Below, piece after piece: positions 1-10,103 of a DNA stretch of 64,000 nt (positions are counted from its first letter, which is position 1; each line of letters starts with the position of its first letter). The notes under the pieces are model-generated. The model was not told the origin of the DNA. It saw only the letters and a list, made by a program, of their open reading frames with translations, and searched no databases. The stretch comes from Oscarella lobularis (taxonomy: Eukaryota; Porifera; Homoscleromorpha; Homosclerophorida; Oscarellidae). The stretch lies in the NCBI RefSeq assembly GCF_947507565.1, contig NC_089179.1, positions 2,683,747 through 2,747,746 on the forward strand. The letters are read 5' to 3'. The translations under genes were made by a program, and so were the position numbers.

Positions 1-1
1 G

Positions 2-142
2 CTTTTGACCGTTGGTATCGCTGCATACATCGACACATACAAGCAACCGACGATTCTCTGGCAGCAAATGGCTGCCATTGGTGGCGGTGTGATTGGAGCT
101 GCTTGGCAAATAGCGCACTTGAAAGTTTCATTGACGATGTGA
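2..142 (+). CDS. C-terminal end of a membrane protein gene (partial)
   Basis: The frame starting at base 2 is open from the window edge to a TGA at 140-142 and gives 46 residues. They include a polar stretch (IDTYKQPT) and then a small-residue, Gly/Ala-rich hydrophobic helix (MAAIGGGVIGAAW), as in the last membrane segment of a transporter or other multi-pass protein, followed by a short polar tail. There is no upstream sequence, so the family cannot be named. I chose this frame because the other two read as composition noise. The real exon may start inside or before the window. Confidence 0.4.
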   Translation, partial: LLTVGIAAYIDTYKQPTILWQQMAAIGGGVIGAAWQIAHLKVSLTM

Positions 143-805
143 GTCTTCTTCGGTCTGTTCTAGTTGTCGTCATCTGACAAGACGCTTCTCTTGCGACGAG
201 TGACGCGAACTGTTTCTTTTTCGGTGTTAGAGGACGAAAAGCAGAGAACAAGGTCCTCCTCAGGAGCAGCAAATATATTTCGCGCCGGTGCACCCCAAAA
301 CGCAAGCCCTTCGATAATATATATTGGAAAATTGTCATAGTAATCAAAGGCTTACCGCGAGTGCCAGTCATATCTTAAATTTGTCATTGTTGTTAAGGAT
401 AACGAGATCGTCCTTTCCAAAAGTCTGTCGAACAGTAATGTATCGAACGTTTGCCGTGTCTTCGCTAACGGAGACATGACATTGCGTCTGCACGGGAGAG
501 ACCGCAAGAAGACAGATTTTGTGCGCGTTTTCTCTTTTCCTTTGCGCGACAGGCGCTTGTGTAGTGAAGGGCACTCCAGGACATTTGTGTCTTTTAATTA
601 GTTAAGTGAAGGCGGCCGGTGATTGGTGGCTGTGTGCATGTGCGAATAGGGGGAGTCTGTGCGTGTGCTTGCAGTCGAGCGTGTGTGTGCGAGCAGTGAA
701 GTTCAATAAAAACGCAGACGGATTCGAGATCGAGCCGAGCGGGTGAAACGTACGACGACGACAAAACGACGACGATCGATACGCGAAGAGGCGACAACGT
801 TAAAT
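143..805. other. Unassigned stretch, probably containing the 5' LTR of the first gypsy element
   Basis: No convincing gene is visible. The last part should be the 5' LTR and leader of the retrotransposon that follows, because its primer-binding site starts at 806 and an AATAAA signal lies at 705-710. The outer LTR edge cannot be fixed, since the matching 3' LTR is not in the window. A minus-strand open frame at 368-574 has plausible composition but no recognisable domain. Confidence 0.35.
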
Positions 806-838
806 TGGCGACAGGAGTGGAATTCGAACCCACGCCTC
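806..838 (+). other. Primer-binding site complementary to the 3' end of tRNA-Leu
   Basis: The sequence starts TGGCGACAGGAGTGG and continues AATTCGAACCCACGCCTCC. Its reverse complement reads as the 3' end of a class II tRNA: the variable-arm end, a T-arm with GGTTCGAATTCC, the acceptor strand, and terminal CCA. The pattern fits tRNA-Leu. A usual retrotransposon primer-binding site is about 18 nt; here the complementarity covers about 33 nt. It lies just upstream of the gag start at 860, where such a site should be. Confidence 0.6.
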
Positions 839-859
839 CGACGAGACCGGTGAAAAATC

Positions 860-3146
860 ATGGACGGCGGACAGAACGCGCAACCGAATGCGCCAGCGAA
901 CAACGACGGAGGCGGCAGACAGAACGAGCAACCGAATGCGCAAGCAAACGGACTCGGCCAGAACGCGGGCGGCGGGCAAAACGTGGGGGTGGCAAACGCG
1001 CCACCAAACACGAATGCCCCGCCACCGAACCCAAATGTGCCGCGGAACCCGAACGCGGAAGAAGGACAGCGAGTCAACGTCATACAGCGACAGGCGGCGA
1101 CGCCAGATAAATTTTCTGACGGCGAATTCCAGCGATGGATCCGCCAATTCGAAGCCTGCAGCGACGCGAACATATGGGACGACGCCATGCGACGTCGGAT
1201 GCTTCCGACGTTTCTCAAGGATCGCGCGTGGGCGATTTCGAGAGCGTGCAGCGAGGCGGTGCGGCGTATCAGCAGTTAAGAGACGCTCTCAGTCGTTCGT
1301 TCGTGCCGGACACGCGAGAGCAGCAACGATTGGCAAGTCGGCAGCTAGGCGAGCGAGCGTGGAAGACGCACGAGTCGATCGCGCAGTACGCGCGCGAAAT
1401 CGAGCGACTGTTGAACAAAGCGCTTTCAAATCTCGACGACGCGACAAGAGAAGATCAGCTGATTAAAAATTTGTCGCCGGACTACCCGGAGAAATCAGTT
1501 TCGAGCTGGAGGTGAACCCGTTCGACACGTTCGACCAGACGATTACGCGCGGCGGAGCTGATGCTGCTTTGCCAAAAACGATCTGGCGATCGGACATCTG
1601 GTTCTCCGTATCGAGGAGGACACCGATCGAAAGAGCGAAGTGCGGTGCGCGTAAGCGCAGTTGTGGTGGCGCAGGATCCACAAGTTGCGGCGCTTCAAGA
1701 AAGGATGAAAAGAATCGAAACCATGCCGAAGGGCGATTCGCGCGAAAACGAGGCCGAGGCGCGACGGCGAAGTGAGACTCGCTCCTGTTCTAATTGCGGA
1801 AAAGATGGCCACCTGGCGAGGGAATGCAGCGAAGAAGCGACGCGAAAGTGTTTTCATTGCGACGAAGCGGGTCGCATCCACAGCCCTATAAAAGAGAGCT
1901 GCGACAACCCCGTACATGGGCGCGATTTTGTGTCCAGCTTCGCGAGTTTAGGCACATCGTACCGCTTGCGGGATGCGTTAGAGCAGCTGCCCGAAAAACA
2001 GTACGTTTATGTCATATAGAAGTTTCATACGGTGCGGCGTACAGCGCCCTAACGCGTATCTTTCCTTTTTTGCGCGAAGACGTGAAAAACGTCCTCGCCT
2101 ACCCTTCGAGCTGAGAACGCAATACGGTTTTTCTGCGTTAACAGCTGTCATTCTTAGTGCATTTCCGATCATTATCGCTATTTGTTGCTTAGCGAAATTC
2201 GTCAAAATCGTTTGAAATACCTGATTGTCTACTCCGTAAATTCCCGGATTTAATTTTTTAAAAATTCAAAAGTATGCAAAACTTTCCTTTCATCACAGGA
2301 CTACGCGCGAAAAAAGTTTCAAAGCATCTAAAAAATTATTTCATTTATTTAGCCAGGTTTTTTCACTCGCATGATGGGTATGAGGGGAGTGAAACAATGT
2401 TATATTTGCCCGGAAACTTCTCACGCGTAGTCTTGTGGTCTAATATAATAGTTTTGAATAGTTTTGCGCGTGTATAAGCATTTTCTGAGAATTCAGAAAA
2501 TACAGCTTGAGGGTTGCTACATGATTTCGACGGATTTCGCTACTAAACACATACTGCTAAAGGTTGGAAATGAAGTAGCAATGATAGCTGTTAGCGCCGA
2601 AAATCGTACTGCGTTCTCAGCTCAATGGGTAGGCGAGGAGGTTTTTACGTCCTCGCGCAAAAAATGGAAATATACGCGCTAGAGGACCGCAAACCGCATC
2701 GTTTGAAACTTCTACATGACATAAACGCGCAGTTTTTCGGGCAGCTGCTCTAACCCATCCCGCAAGCGGTACGATCCGCCTAAACTCGCGAAGCTGGACA
2801 CAAAATGGCGTCCAGTGGCTCACGTGAGTCACGTGATAGATCGAGTTGTCGCAGCTCTCTTTTATAGGGCTCTGGTAACATCGCTTGCCAATGCCCACGT
2901 CATGACGTCGAGCAAGGGGAGGAGCATCGGAACAAGCTGCGATATCGTGAATTCATTCGGGAAGAGGTAGACGAGCGACGAGACGATGAAGCGAACGCCG
3001 ACAGCGACGCGAGGCAGGAGGAGATTCAAGCGAAGACGACCGACGCGGAAAGCCAGAAAGAACCTAACGTCGCCGACGCAACGGAACGAGAGGAGGCGAG
3101 CAAGGATATCGTCGACGAGGAAAACGAAGGAGAGAGGATCGAGCTG
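860..3146 (+). pseudogene. gag: gag of the first gypsy element, frameshifted and interrupted
   Basis: The likely start is ATG 860 in MDGGQNAQPN, a long Gly/Asn/Pro-rich low-complexity N-terminus. The capsid-like part follows (FSDGEFQRWIRQFEAC, later REQQRLASRQL and EDQLIKNLSP), but the frame changes near 1229, 1485 and 1545. At 1786-1830 there is a proper zinc knuckle, CSNCGKDGHLAREC. A second knuckle begins with CFHC at about 1849 and has Arg in place of the His. It is cut after 1878 by a foldback transposon and resumes at 2883. A charged, acidic linker leads into the protease. The gene cannot make a full Gag protein as it stands. Confidence 0.75.
1879..2874. mobile_element. 996-bp foldback (long terminal inverted repeat) element with P-like ends
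   Basis: Inverted arms of roughly 280-300 bp flank an AT-rich centre: about 1879-2160 pairs with 2575-2874. The ends read CACAGCCCTATAAAAGAG and, inverted, CAGAGCCCTATAAAAGAG. The flanks GTCGCATC (1871-1878) and GTAACATC (2875-2882) look like an aged 8-bp target duplication with 6 of 8 matching, as P-superfamily insertions make. A subterminal motif at 2796-2814 (ggacacaaaatggcgtcca) is identical to one in the right end of the P element at 10104-13419. There is no coding capacity, so the element is non-autonomous. It sits inside the second zinc knuckle of gag. Confidence 0.75.
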
Positions 3147-4066
3147 TTGATGAGCTCGCTTGTGGCCGTGGGTGAATTCGAAGAGCGAGAAGTTCCTTAT
3201 TCGGTCGATACAGGATCTCCAACGTCGTTATGTCCGGTTGAGTTGGTCAGCCAACTGGAGACGAGACCCGCCTCCAAACGGCTGACGGCGATAGGAGGAG
3301 CGAGACTTCCGGTTCTCGGACGTGTCACCGCGCGCGTGACACTGGGAAAATTCGAAGTCTGGCACGATTTCTGGGTGAAATCGATTGAATGGAACGGTCC
3401 TGTTCTCGGTCTGGATTTCCTCAATGGTACCAAACGGCATGAAAGTCGACCCTGGAGCTAGAGAAATGAATTGGGGTGGAGGCTCAATGAAGTTACCGAC
3501 GTCTGCTACAGCAGAGGAGGAGCTATACGTCGCGTTAGTGGAGGGTATCGAATTGGAAACATATGGACTCGCTGTAGTTCCACGGAAAATTGTCGATCTC
3601 GAAGGACGAATAGTGAGGAACACGGGAGATCAATTAGTCGAAGGCCGACCGGAATTCATCGAGATGAAGAACGTGGCGGTAGCTAGAGCGGTGATCGATG
3701 GAAATCCGAGAAAAGTTCCACTACAATTGATGAATATCGGAACCAGGAAAATTAAGCTACGAAAGGGAACACGAATAGGACGCCTGGAGCCGTTCGATAG
3801 CGAGCTCGTTGCCGGAGTTAGACCGATCGCTTGGAGAGTGAACCGAGGCGGAACAATGAGGAAACGACGGCGATGCGGGAAGCTTTGTTGCGGATGTTCG
3901 AATAGACCGATTCAGAACTGACCGACGCAGAAAAGCGTGAGATCGAAAACAATCTTTGGGCTTCTTCCGACGTGTTTTCTCGGGAACCAAGCGATCTTGG
4001 GAAAACGGACGTCATCAAGCATACGATCGACATCGGGGACGCCGAACCGATTAATCAGAGAGTCCG
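3147..4066 (+). pseudogene. pol: Protease and N-terminal RT part of gypsy pol, truncated
   Basis: The retropepsin active site is in VPYSVDTGSPTSL (Asp at about base 3209), followed by the flap and the usual ILG-like motif (VLGLDFL). The frame shifts near 3430 into another that stays open to about 3921 and carries the spacer between protease and RT. The last readable pieces (about 3955-4060) resemble the segment just before the RT palm, ending in INQRV. RT itself is absent because the element stops at the junction near 4066. Confidence 0.7.
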
Positions 4067-6899
4067 CCATGATATTGCCTCATAATGTGTTCTCGTTGTT
4101 GCTCAGGAAAAACGGCTTTCCATTTCCCATTATCCAGGCGATCGATGAAGTTGAGAATTCCAGACTCGACCACCATTGAAGACGCATTAGAACCTTCCAC
4201 GACGACATCTACATCCACATCATCATTCTCGACGTATGAAATGAGCCTCAATAATTGGTCATCTTTTCTCTGCTCCTGCGCAAAGTCATCCTGAAGACCA
4301 CAGTCACGGGGCGCAGCTTGGATCAGTTCTCCTATATCACTTGCAGACTGTACAGCAGCAACTGACACCACCGCTTCCATGTCACCAATCGGAGAGCGAG
4401 ATAAACAATCAGCATGAGCATTCGCCCTTCCCGGTCGATAACAGACCACCGACGTAATGCCACTCTTGTACACTTTCTGCCACCAACGAGCCTGCCGACA
4501 GTCGGAACTGGGTGTTTGCAAAATTGCTTTCACTGCTGAATGATCTGTACATACGGTGACAGCATGACCGTAGAGATAAGGACAATAATGTTTAATTCCC
4601 CACACGACTGCTAGCGTTTCTAACTCGGTAACAGCATAATTCCGCTCTGCTGGCGTTAGCACACGAATTCCATATGCAATCGGATGTAGCAAGTGATCGT
4701 CTCCCTCTTGAGACAAGATAGCACCTAGGCCAACCCCACAAGCGTCCGTTTCCAGTACAAAGTCCTTTGAAAAGTCCGGAAATGCAAGTACAGGCGCAGA
4801 CATCAACTGCCTTTTTAGCGTCTCAAAAGCTTTCTCACACTGTGGGGTCCACAACAACGGCGCATCCTTCCGTAGCAGACCGTACAACGGAGCTGCAACC
4901 TTGTTATGTGAGCAAATAAATCTTCTATAATAAGAAGTAAGTCCCAAAAACCGCCGAAGAAGCTGAATCTTTGTTGGTGCTGGAAATTCTTCTACAGCTT
5001 GGAGAAGCTTTCGCTTGGGTTTTAACCCTTCAGCCGTAAGTATGTGTCCAAGATATTCAACCTCTTCGCGAAGAAAGTGACACTTCTTTGGCTTCAGCTT
5101 TAGCCCCGGCTGCAATCAACCGCTCAAAGACGGCACGCAGATGCTGTAAGTGTTCCTCCACGTTCTTGGAGAATATCAAAATGTCATCTAAATAAACCAG
5201 CCACCCACTGTTGACCACTAGCAGGGTTTAGGCCGTCGAGAACACGTTGCATCAAACGCTGGAACACGGCGGGTGCATTCCGCAATCCAAACGGCATCAC
5301 ATTGAATTCATATAATCCTTCGCGCGTGATGAAAGCCGTTTTCTCCTTAGCCTTTTCCTTCATGAGGATTTGCCAGTATCCTGACGCTAAATCTAAAGTT
5401 GTATAGATGCGGGCGCTTCCCAATTGATCCAGAAGATCATCGATTCTAGGCAACGGAAATCGATCAGCTACCGTAACGGCATTTAACGCACGAAAGTCAA
5501 TGCAGAATCGTAACGAACCGTCCTGTTTAGCCACAAGCACTACCGGGCTTGCCCACGGGCTAAACGACGGTTGAATTACTCCCGCTTCCTGCATTTCTTT
5601 TAACTGTCGAGCAATTTCTTTTCGTGCAGCAAAGGGTGCGCGTCGACGTGGTTGCGCAATCGGCTGTGCATGCCCCGTCTCAATGCCCATCGAAACCAAC
5701 GACGTAGCTCCACGCTCGCCAGGATACAATGCAAAGACATCATGGTATTCAACCAACAGAGACTGGAGCGACTTCGACATGCAGCATTGTTCGTCTCTTT
5801 GTCCAAAATACTCTTTGACCAGTCTATGACGATCTTCTATGCTTCCCTCTGACACGCGCCGGCAAATCGATTCTCCTCTAATTTCCTTCTTCTCTTCCGC
5901 TTCTTCTACAACTTGAACAGGTACCAGTTCAGCAAAAACACTTGATCTCTGAATCTTCACTTCTCTTGGCCCGTTATTAACGAGAAGAACAGGCACCTCC
6001 TTTTCAGACGGACTAACAAGCGTCTCCAGTACTGTCCAATCGGCGTCATCATTTCTCTGCACTGGCTGCACCAGACATTGCCCTCCCTTCAGCGAAGATG
6101 ACACAACCGCCATCGCTGTTAGGCACTGTCGTGGTGGAATTCGTATGGACGATGTAAATCGTACGTAGGCCACGCTAGTTGCTTCGTCTTCAGATGTGCG
6201 TTCTTTTTCTTCTTCCTTGTCCGACTCTGAACCTCCCTCTAATAATCCTTGTTCTCTTCTCTTAGCGGCCGCCTTCTTTTTCAGTGCCTTTCTTCGCTGC
6301 CAATACCCTTCCCGCCGCGCCTTCCGACTTTGCCCATGGCCTTTCAAGACTTGTGGATGGTATGTAACTAATTTCAATTGCGAAGAAACTCCTTCAGACA
6401 ACAGCAGAGGCGTCGGGGCATCCAGCTTTATACAGACCGGCGTCTTCATTACTATATTATCAAATTCCACATCGACGTTGATCCGTCCGTGAAGTGAAAA
6501 TTTCCTCATATTATAGTCGGTTGGGATGCGATCCGGAGGCTTACAGTCATTCTTTGTCAGCTTTGCCGACACTATTATCTTACGCGCAAGAGTCTTATCT
6601 ATAATGCACAGATCCGACCCTGTATCGATGATACCGTCCACGGGAACGCCGCCGACAACTACCGATGCTCGTCGCGTCTTAGACCCACTATTTTCTACTC
6701 GCACCATTGATACTCGAGAGTCATTGTCGGACGCCACAGACCCCTGCTCCACCTCGAACAGACCCAACAAATCCGGATGCACCACTGGGGCGCTTGCGAG
6801 CGTTGACGTTTGCGCTGCTGTAGTTTCCGGAGGGGCAGTGGATTGCACTAGAAGCGGGCAATTGCGACGGACGTGCCCTTCCTGCTGCAGTTGTAACAC
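4067..6899 (-). pseudogene. pol: pol of the second gypsy element: protease, reverse transcriptase, RNase H
   Basis: The protease has VDGIIDTGSDLCIID. Reverse transcriptase follows, with GSLRFCIDFRALN, YTTLDLASGYWQI and FNVMPFGLRNAPAVF, and the catalytic box YLDDILIFS. One extra base just before that box (about 5206) and another at about 5105 break the frame. RNase H reads FVLETDACGVGLGAILSQ, ELETLAVVWGIKHYCPYLYG and CTDHSAVKAIL. The frame then runs into the region before the integrase zinc finger and is cut at QYHGG. The catalytic residues of all three enzymes are still visible, so decay is moderate. Confidence 0.85.
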
Positions 6900-8646
6900 G
6901 TGATCCTATAGAACGATCTCGGCGCCGATTGCGACGATGAGGATCCTGTTGTCGCTAACGACGACGATACTGGTACCGAAGAAGTTGACACTAAAGCAAC
7001 CGGCGCTGTCGGCCTTATTGCCGCGGACTCATTTCGAGACGTCCCCGCCCGTCCTTGACGGCGAGCGTGAATCAACAATAGACGCCTTTCCTCTGTTATT
7101 GCCGCATCCAGTAATTGCTGATACGTCGAAGCGACCCCCACTTGGGGTGACTGCGCCACGGTCTCGAGCAATCCATCTTGTAATTGATAGAAGAGCAGGA
7201 AATCACGGATTTCTCGCGTGAACTCAGTGCCATGAGCCTTACGGTAGCCAGACTTCAATCGGCGAGCGAAATCGAGAACTGACTCGTTTTCCGCCTGCAA
7301 CAAAGACCGAAACTCCCGAATAGCAATAGCCGGATTCCGCCGATCCAATCGCGATCGAAGAGCCTCTACGGCCGCCGCTAGCGAATTACTTTCCTGCGCC
7401 GACAGAAGATTCCACTCCTCCAATGCTGTGCCTCGGAGATGGCCCGCTAACTGTAATAATATCTCTTGATCGGTCCAGTCATGCCAAACAGCAGCACGTT
7501 GCAACGAGGCGTACCAATCCGAAAACGTTATGCGCGACGGCGAGGATCCCGTAAAGACGTCAACCGGTGGCGCTCCTCCCGCACGACTATTTCTTCGCGA
7601 CCGACGTTCACACTCTGCTGGCCGCTTTTCTCAGCAACGCGAGCGAGCTGAACTTCTTCCGGCGCACGCGACCGGAAATCGCTCGAAGAATAGTGTAAAC
7701 CCGCCGGCGCCACAGTCGGACGAAAACGACCGTCAAGTACCGACATATCGTACGACGAACGCTGCAAGTGACCTGTGATTACAGGCACGTGCCCCGACTG
7801 CACTGGACGCGAGCGTTGACCGCGATTTTCTTTTGAGCGTAGTTGCGTCACCTCTTCCAAAGCCAATTGACGACGATCCGCAATTTCCTGTTGACGGACA
7901 CTTTCCGCCCACAGTTGACGCTGACGAGTCTCTAATCTATTAATACGTTCGTCCCTTTCAGTTAATGCAGAACGCATGTCGTATTGTTGACGCTCCAATT
8001 GCTCGATACGGCTGTTCGCCACTTGTAACTCATCAATCTTCATCTCAAGTTCGCTACGACACCTCCCCCTCTCTTCGGAAATCTGATCCAGCTCGACTTT
8101 TGCACACGCTAACGCTAAACGGCACACACTCAACTCGGTTGACAAAGCCGCAATCGTCGAACTATCAGCATGATCGCCGCTCTCGCTCCTGCTTTCCGCT
8201 TGACCAGCCGTTCCAGCAGGCAAAACAGGTAACGACGATGTCATGTCCGTCGCATCGACCTGACCGTGTTGAGAAGCTGTAGAGTGAGCATGTCCCAGGG
8301 TTGTCTTCAACAAAATACCCTCAGCGCCAACGAGTGCAACCTCCGTACCTAGGCCTTGGTACTCACTGACGTAGACTTGCAACTCTTCCGCTTTCAACGA
8401 ACGAGTAGCCAAAGCGTCGACCATGGCATACTGTAGGTCCGTTGGTCGAAGTTCAACGTTCACATCCAACAGCGCTGCGATCGCGCGTCGATATTCGACG
8501 CGGAGGCGAGGCGAAACGAGGCAAAACCGGTCTTCATATACCGGTTCGACTGCTACCTCCGTTTCTCCGGCAAGAGCGCCGCCGTCGCCGTTATCGTCAG
8601 AGAAATCGATGCTGCGCGACTCCGATCGAACGTTGCATTCGTCCAT
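6848..8646 (-). pseudogene. gag: gag of the second gypsy element (coiled coil, capsid, half knuckle)
   Basis: ATG at 8646 starts an acidic N-terminus (MDECNVRSESRS). A long heptad-rich, Glu/Arg/Gln coiled coil covers about residues 160-290, followed by a Ser/Arg-rich region. A one-base shift near 7545 moves the frame to the capsid-like part (WHDWTDQEILLQLAGHL, RSRLDRRNPAIAIREFRSLL). The knuckle begins CYNC but the frame breaks inside it, and GHVRRNCP is read in the next frame. Nothing of this gag is shared in sequence with the gag at 860, so these are two different gypsy lineages. Confidence 0.75.
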
Positions 8647-9065
8647 TTGAAGCTGATAGCGTCGGATCGCCGGTCAATCTCCCGTTTCGCACGACAAAAG
8701 ACGATTGCCTGCGAATAACCCGCTGAACGTGAGTTGCGGGACCTCCACTTGTAACGTTTTGCCCTTTCGCGTCGTTCTCTGCTGTCACGACAGCTACGAA
8801 AAGACGTGGACGTGAGATTCGCTGGACAAATAGCCACACCGTTTCTTTTATTTAAAAGCCTTTTGATTGTCAAGGAAGAGGGAATCCAGTAAGAAAAAAT
8901 AACGATGTCATATTTCCTTTTTTGAATATGATTCTTTTTCTTTTTCAAATAGAAGAGAAATTTAATTACACAAAGAAATCGAAAATTATAGTAATTAATT
9001 ATAGTAATTAGAGCTGTTCTTCAATTAAAGCAGAAAGAAAACGCAAAGATGAAAAAATAGCAGAG

Positions 9066-9529
9066 TTAAACTTCTGTCTCGACTACGCCCTCATTGTGGT
9101 GGTCGTCGTCGTCCCAATTGCGGTGAAACACGAAAGACGAAATGACGACCAAAAGAAGTAAGACGACAGATACGCAGATGAGGATTATGGTTTCCGAAGT
9201 GGGATCGCTGCCCAGGCGAATGGGGTTGACGTCGTCACTTTTTATCGCCGGAGGAGCTGAAAAAGAGCACACTATATTTAGAATGTATACACGCACGCGG
9301 AGGGAAGGACTCCTTCTCTGGGTCTTTGTAACTTGGTAAACGTCAAGGCGCAACCGTCCGAATGTTCTCAGAACTTGTAACGTCTTTCATCGTTCAAACT
9401 CTCAATCGAGTTACAACGCACGTTTTGTGCGCTTTCTTACCTCTGAAAACCGCTTGAGTAAAAGCCTGAGACAGATAACCCATTGCAGCTGCAGATCGTA
9501 AAGCGGCGACATCGTGGGAAACAACGCTT
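9066..9529 (-). CDS. Last two exons of a single-pass membrane protein gene (partial)
   Basis: Two exons join cleanly: 9529-9441 (acceptor TTTCCCAG, donor GTAAGA) and 9256-9066 (acceptor CTCTTTTTCAG), with an intron of about 184 nt; phases agree. The encoded tail has a short luminal or extracellular stretch (SVVSHDVAALRSAAA, then APPAIKSDDVNPIRLG). One strong transmembrane helix follows (TIILICVSVVLLLLVVISS) and then a short acidic cytoplasmic tail (HRNWDDDDHHNEG) before TAA. This looks like a host type I receptor or adhesion protein, but the family cannot be told from the tail. Upstream exons are not visible; P-element sequence begins about 100 bp further up, so the gene may be cut or may contain the elements in an intron. 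Confidence 0.55.
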
Positions 9530-9649
9530 CTGGGAAAACTAAAACCTTAACGCACGCACGTGTAGACGTCACCATATGATTGTTGTTTGTTTGTCAAAAG
9601 TCTAGGCTCCAGGATTACACAACAATATCAGAAAATGATAACTTTTTTA

Positions 9650-10025
9650 GGTCTTGAGCGAGTCCGTTGCTTACGGATTGGAGCATTTCGCGCTCGAAGG
9701 AGCCGAGGAAACAATCAGATTTTATCGCATTATTGACAAGGACTTAGAAGAATGTACGCGAAGTCATCGTGACAAGTCTTCGTGACAAGAAGCCAAATCG
9801 TCGAGGGCTATATATCACTGAGGATGACAGATTGCAGGTAAGTCCAGTACAAGCAACCAGTTCCACTGTGTTACTATGCCAATATTTCTGTAAGTGGCTA
9901 AAAGTGGAATTTTTGGGCTACCTCGAAAAGTGAGAGAATTACGTCGTCTCCGTTCCTAATTTGAGCAAAAGAGAGAGGCAGCGAATGATGCTGAGCAAGG
10001 AAACGATTTCCGGCTGGAAAATGAC
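9650..10025 (+). pseudogene. Relic of a P-type transposase, same family as the element at 24232-28757
   Basis: Reading LSESVAYGLEHF, then EETIRFYRIIDKD, then DKKPNRRG aligns with exon 3 of the intact transposase (26865-27041: LSQSVAHGMEHF, ETIRFVRMFDKA, DKKPERRG). Even the donor after the last codon is at the same place, here GTAAGT near 9838. The next exon follows (about 9890-10020: FLGYLEK, VPNLSKRERQRM, LSKETISGWKMTG), matching 27090-27222. In-frame stops make it non-functional. The THAP-type P element at 10104 is inserted just downstream. Confidence 0.7.
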
Positions 10026-10103
10026 AGGTGGGATTAAGAGCAAAGAAAAGTGAAGCAAAAAAACAAGTCAAGAAAGAAACAAGCCAAGCTTGCATCTCTA
10101 TAC

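Larger units (their letters stand above)
806..4066 (+). mobile_element. Ty3/gypsy retrotransposon, 5' part only (leader, gag, protease, start of RT)
   Basis: In order, the element shows a tRNA primer-binding site, gag with a CCHC zinc knuckle, an aspartic protease with a DTGS motif, the spacer to reverse transcriptase, and the first residues of the RT domain. It stops abruptly at about 4066, where the opposite strand begins to code for the RNase H/integrase border of a different gypsy element. RT, RNase H, integrase and the 3' LTR are missing. It carries several frameshifts and a 996-bp insertion, so it is an old, inactive copy. Confidence 0.8.
4065..8890 (-). mobile_element. Second Ty3/gypsy retrotransposon, 5' part (leader to RNase H), opposite strand
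   Basis: Read on the minus strand from right to left there is a leader after about 8757, gag, a CCHC knuckle, protease, reverse transcriptase and RNase H. It ends in the first residues of the integrase H2C2 zone (QYHGG) at about 4067. Integrase and 3' LTR are missing. The leader region near 8745-8757 has ACA followed by AGTGGAGGTCCCGC, which could be the LTR end and primer-binding site, and an AATAAA lies upstream in the presumed LTR. Frameshifts at about 7545, 6880, 5206 and 5105 make it inactive. It meets the first gypsy element head-on at its left edge. Confidence 0.8.

Noticed and set aside
806-838. A tRNA gene on the minus strand (T-arm and CCA end visible)
   Set aside because: Only the 3' third of a tRNA is present and CCA is encoded, which animal tRNA genes lack; it is the primer-binding site of the LTR element.
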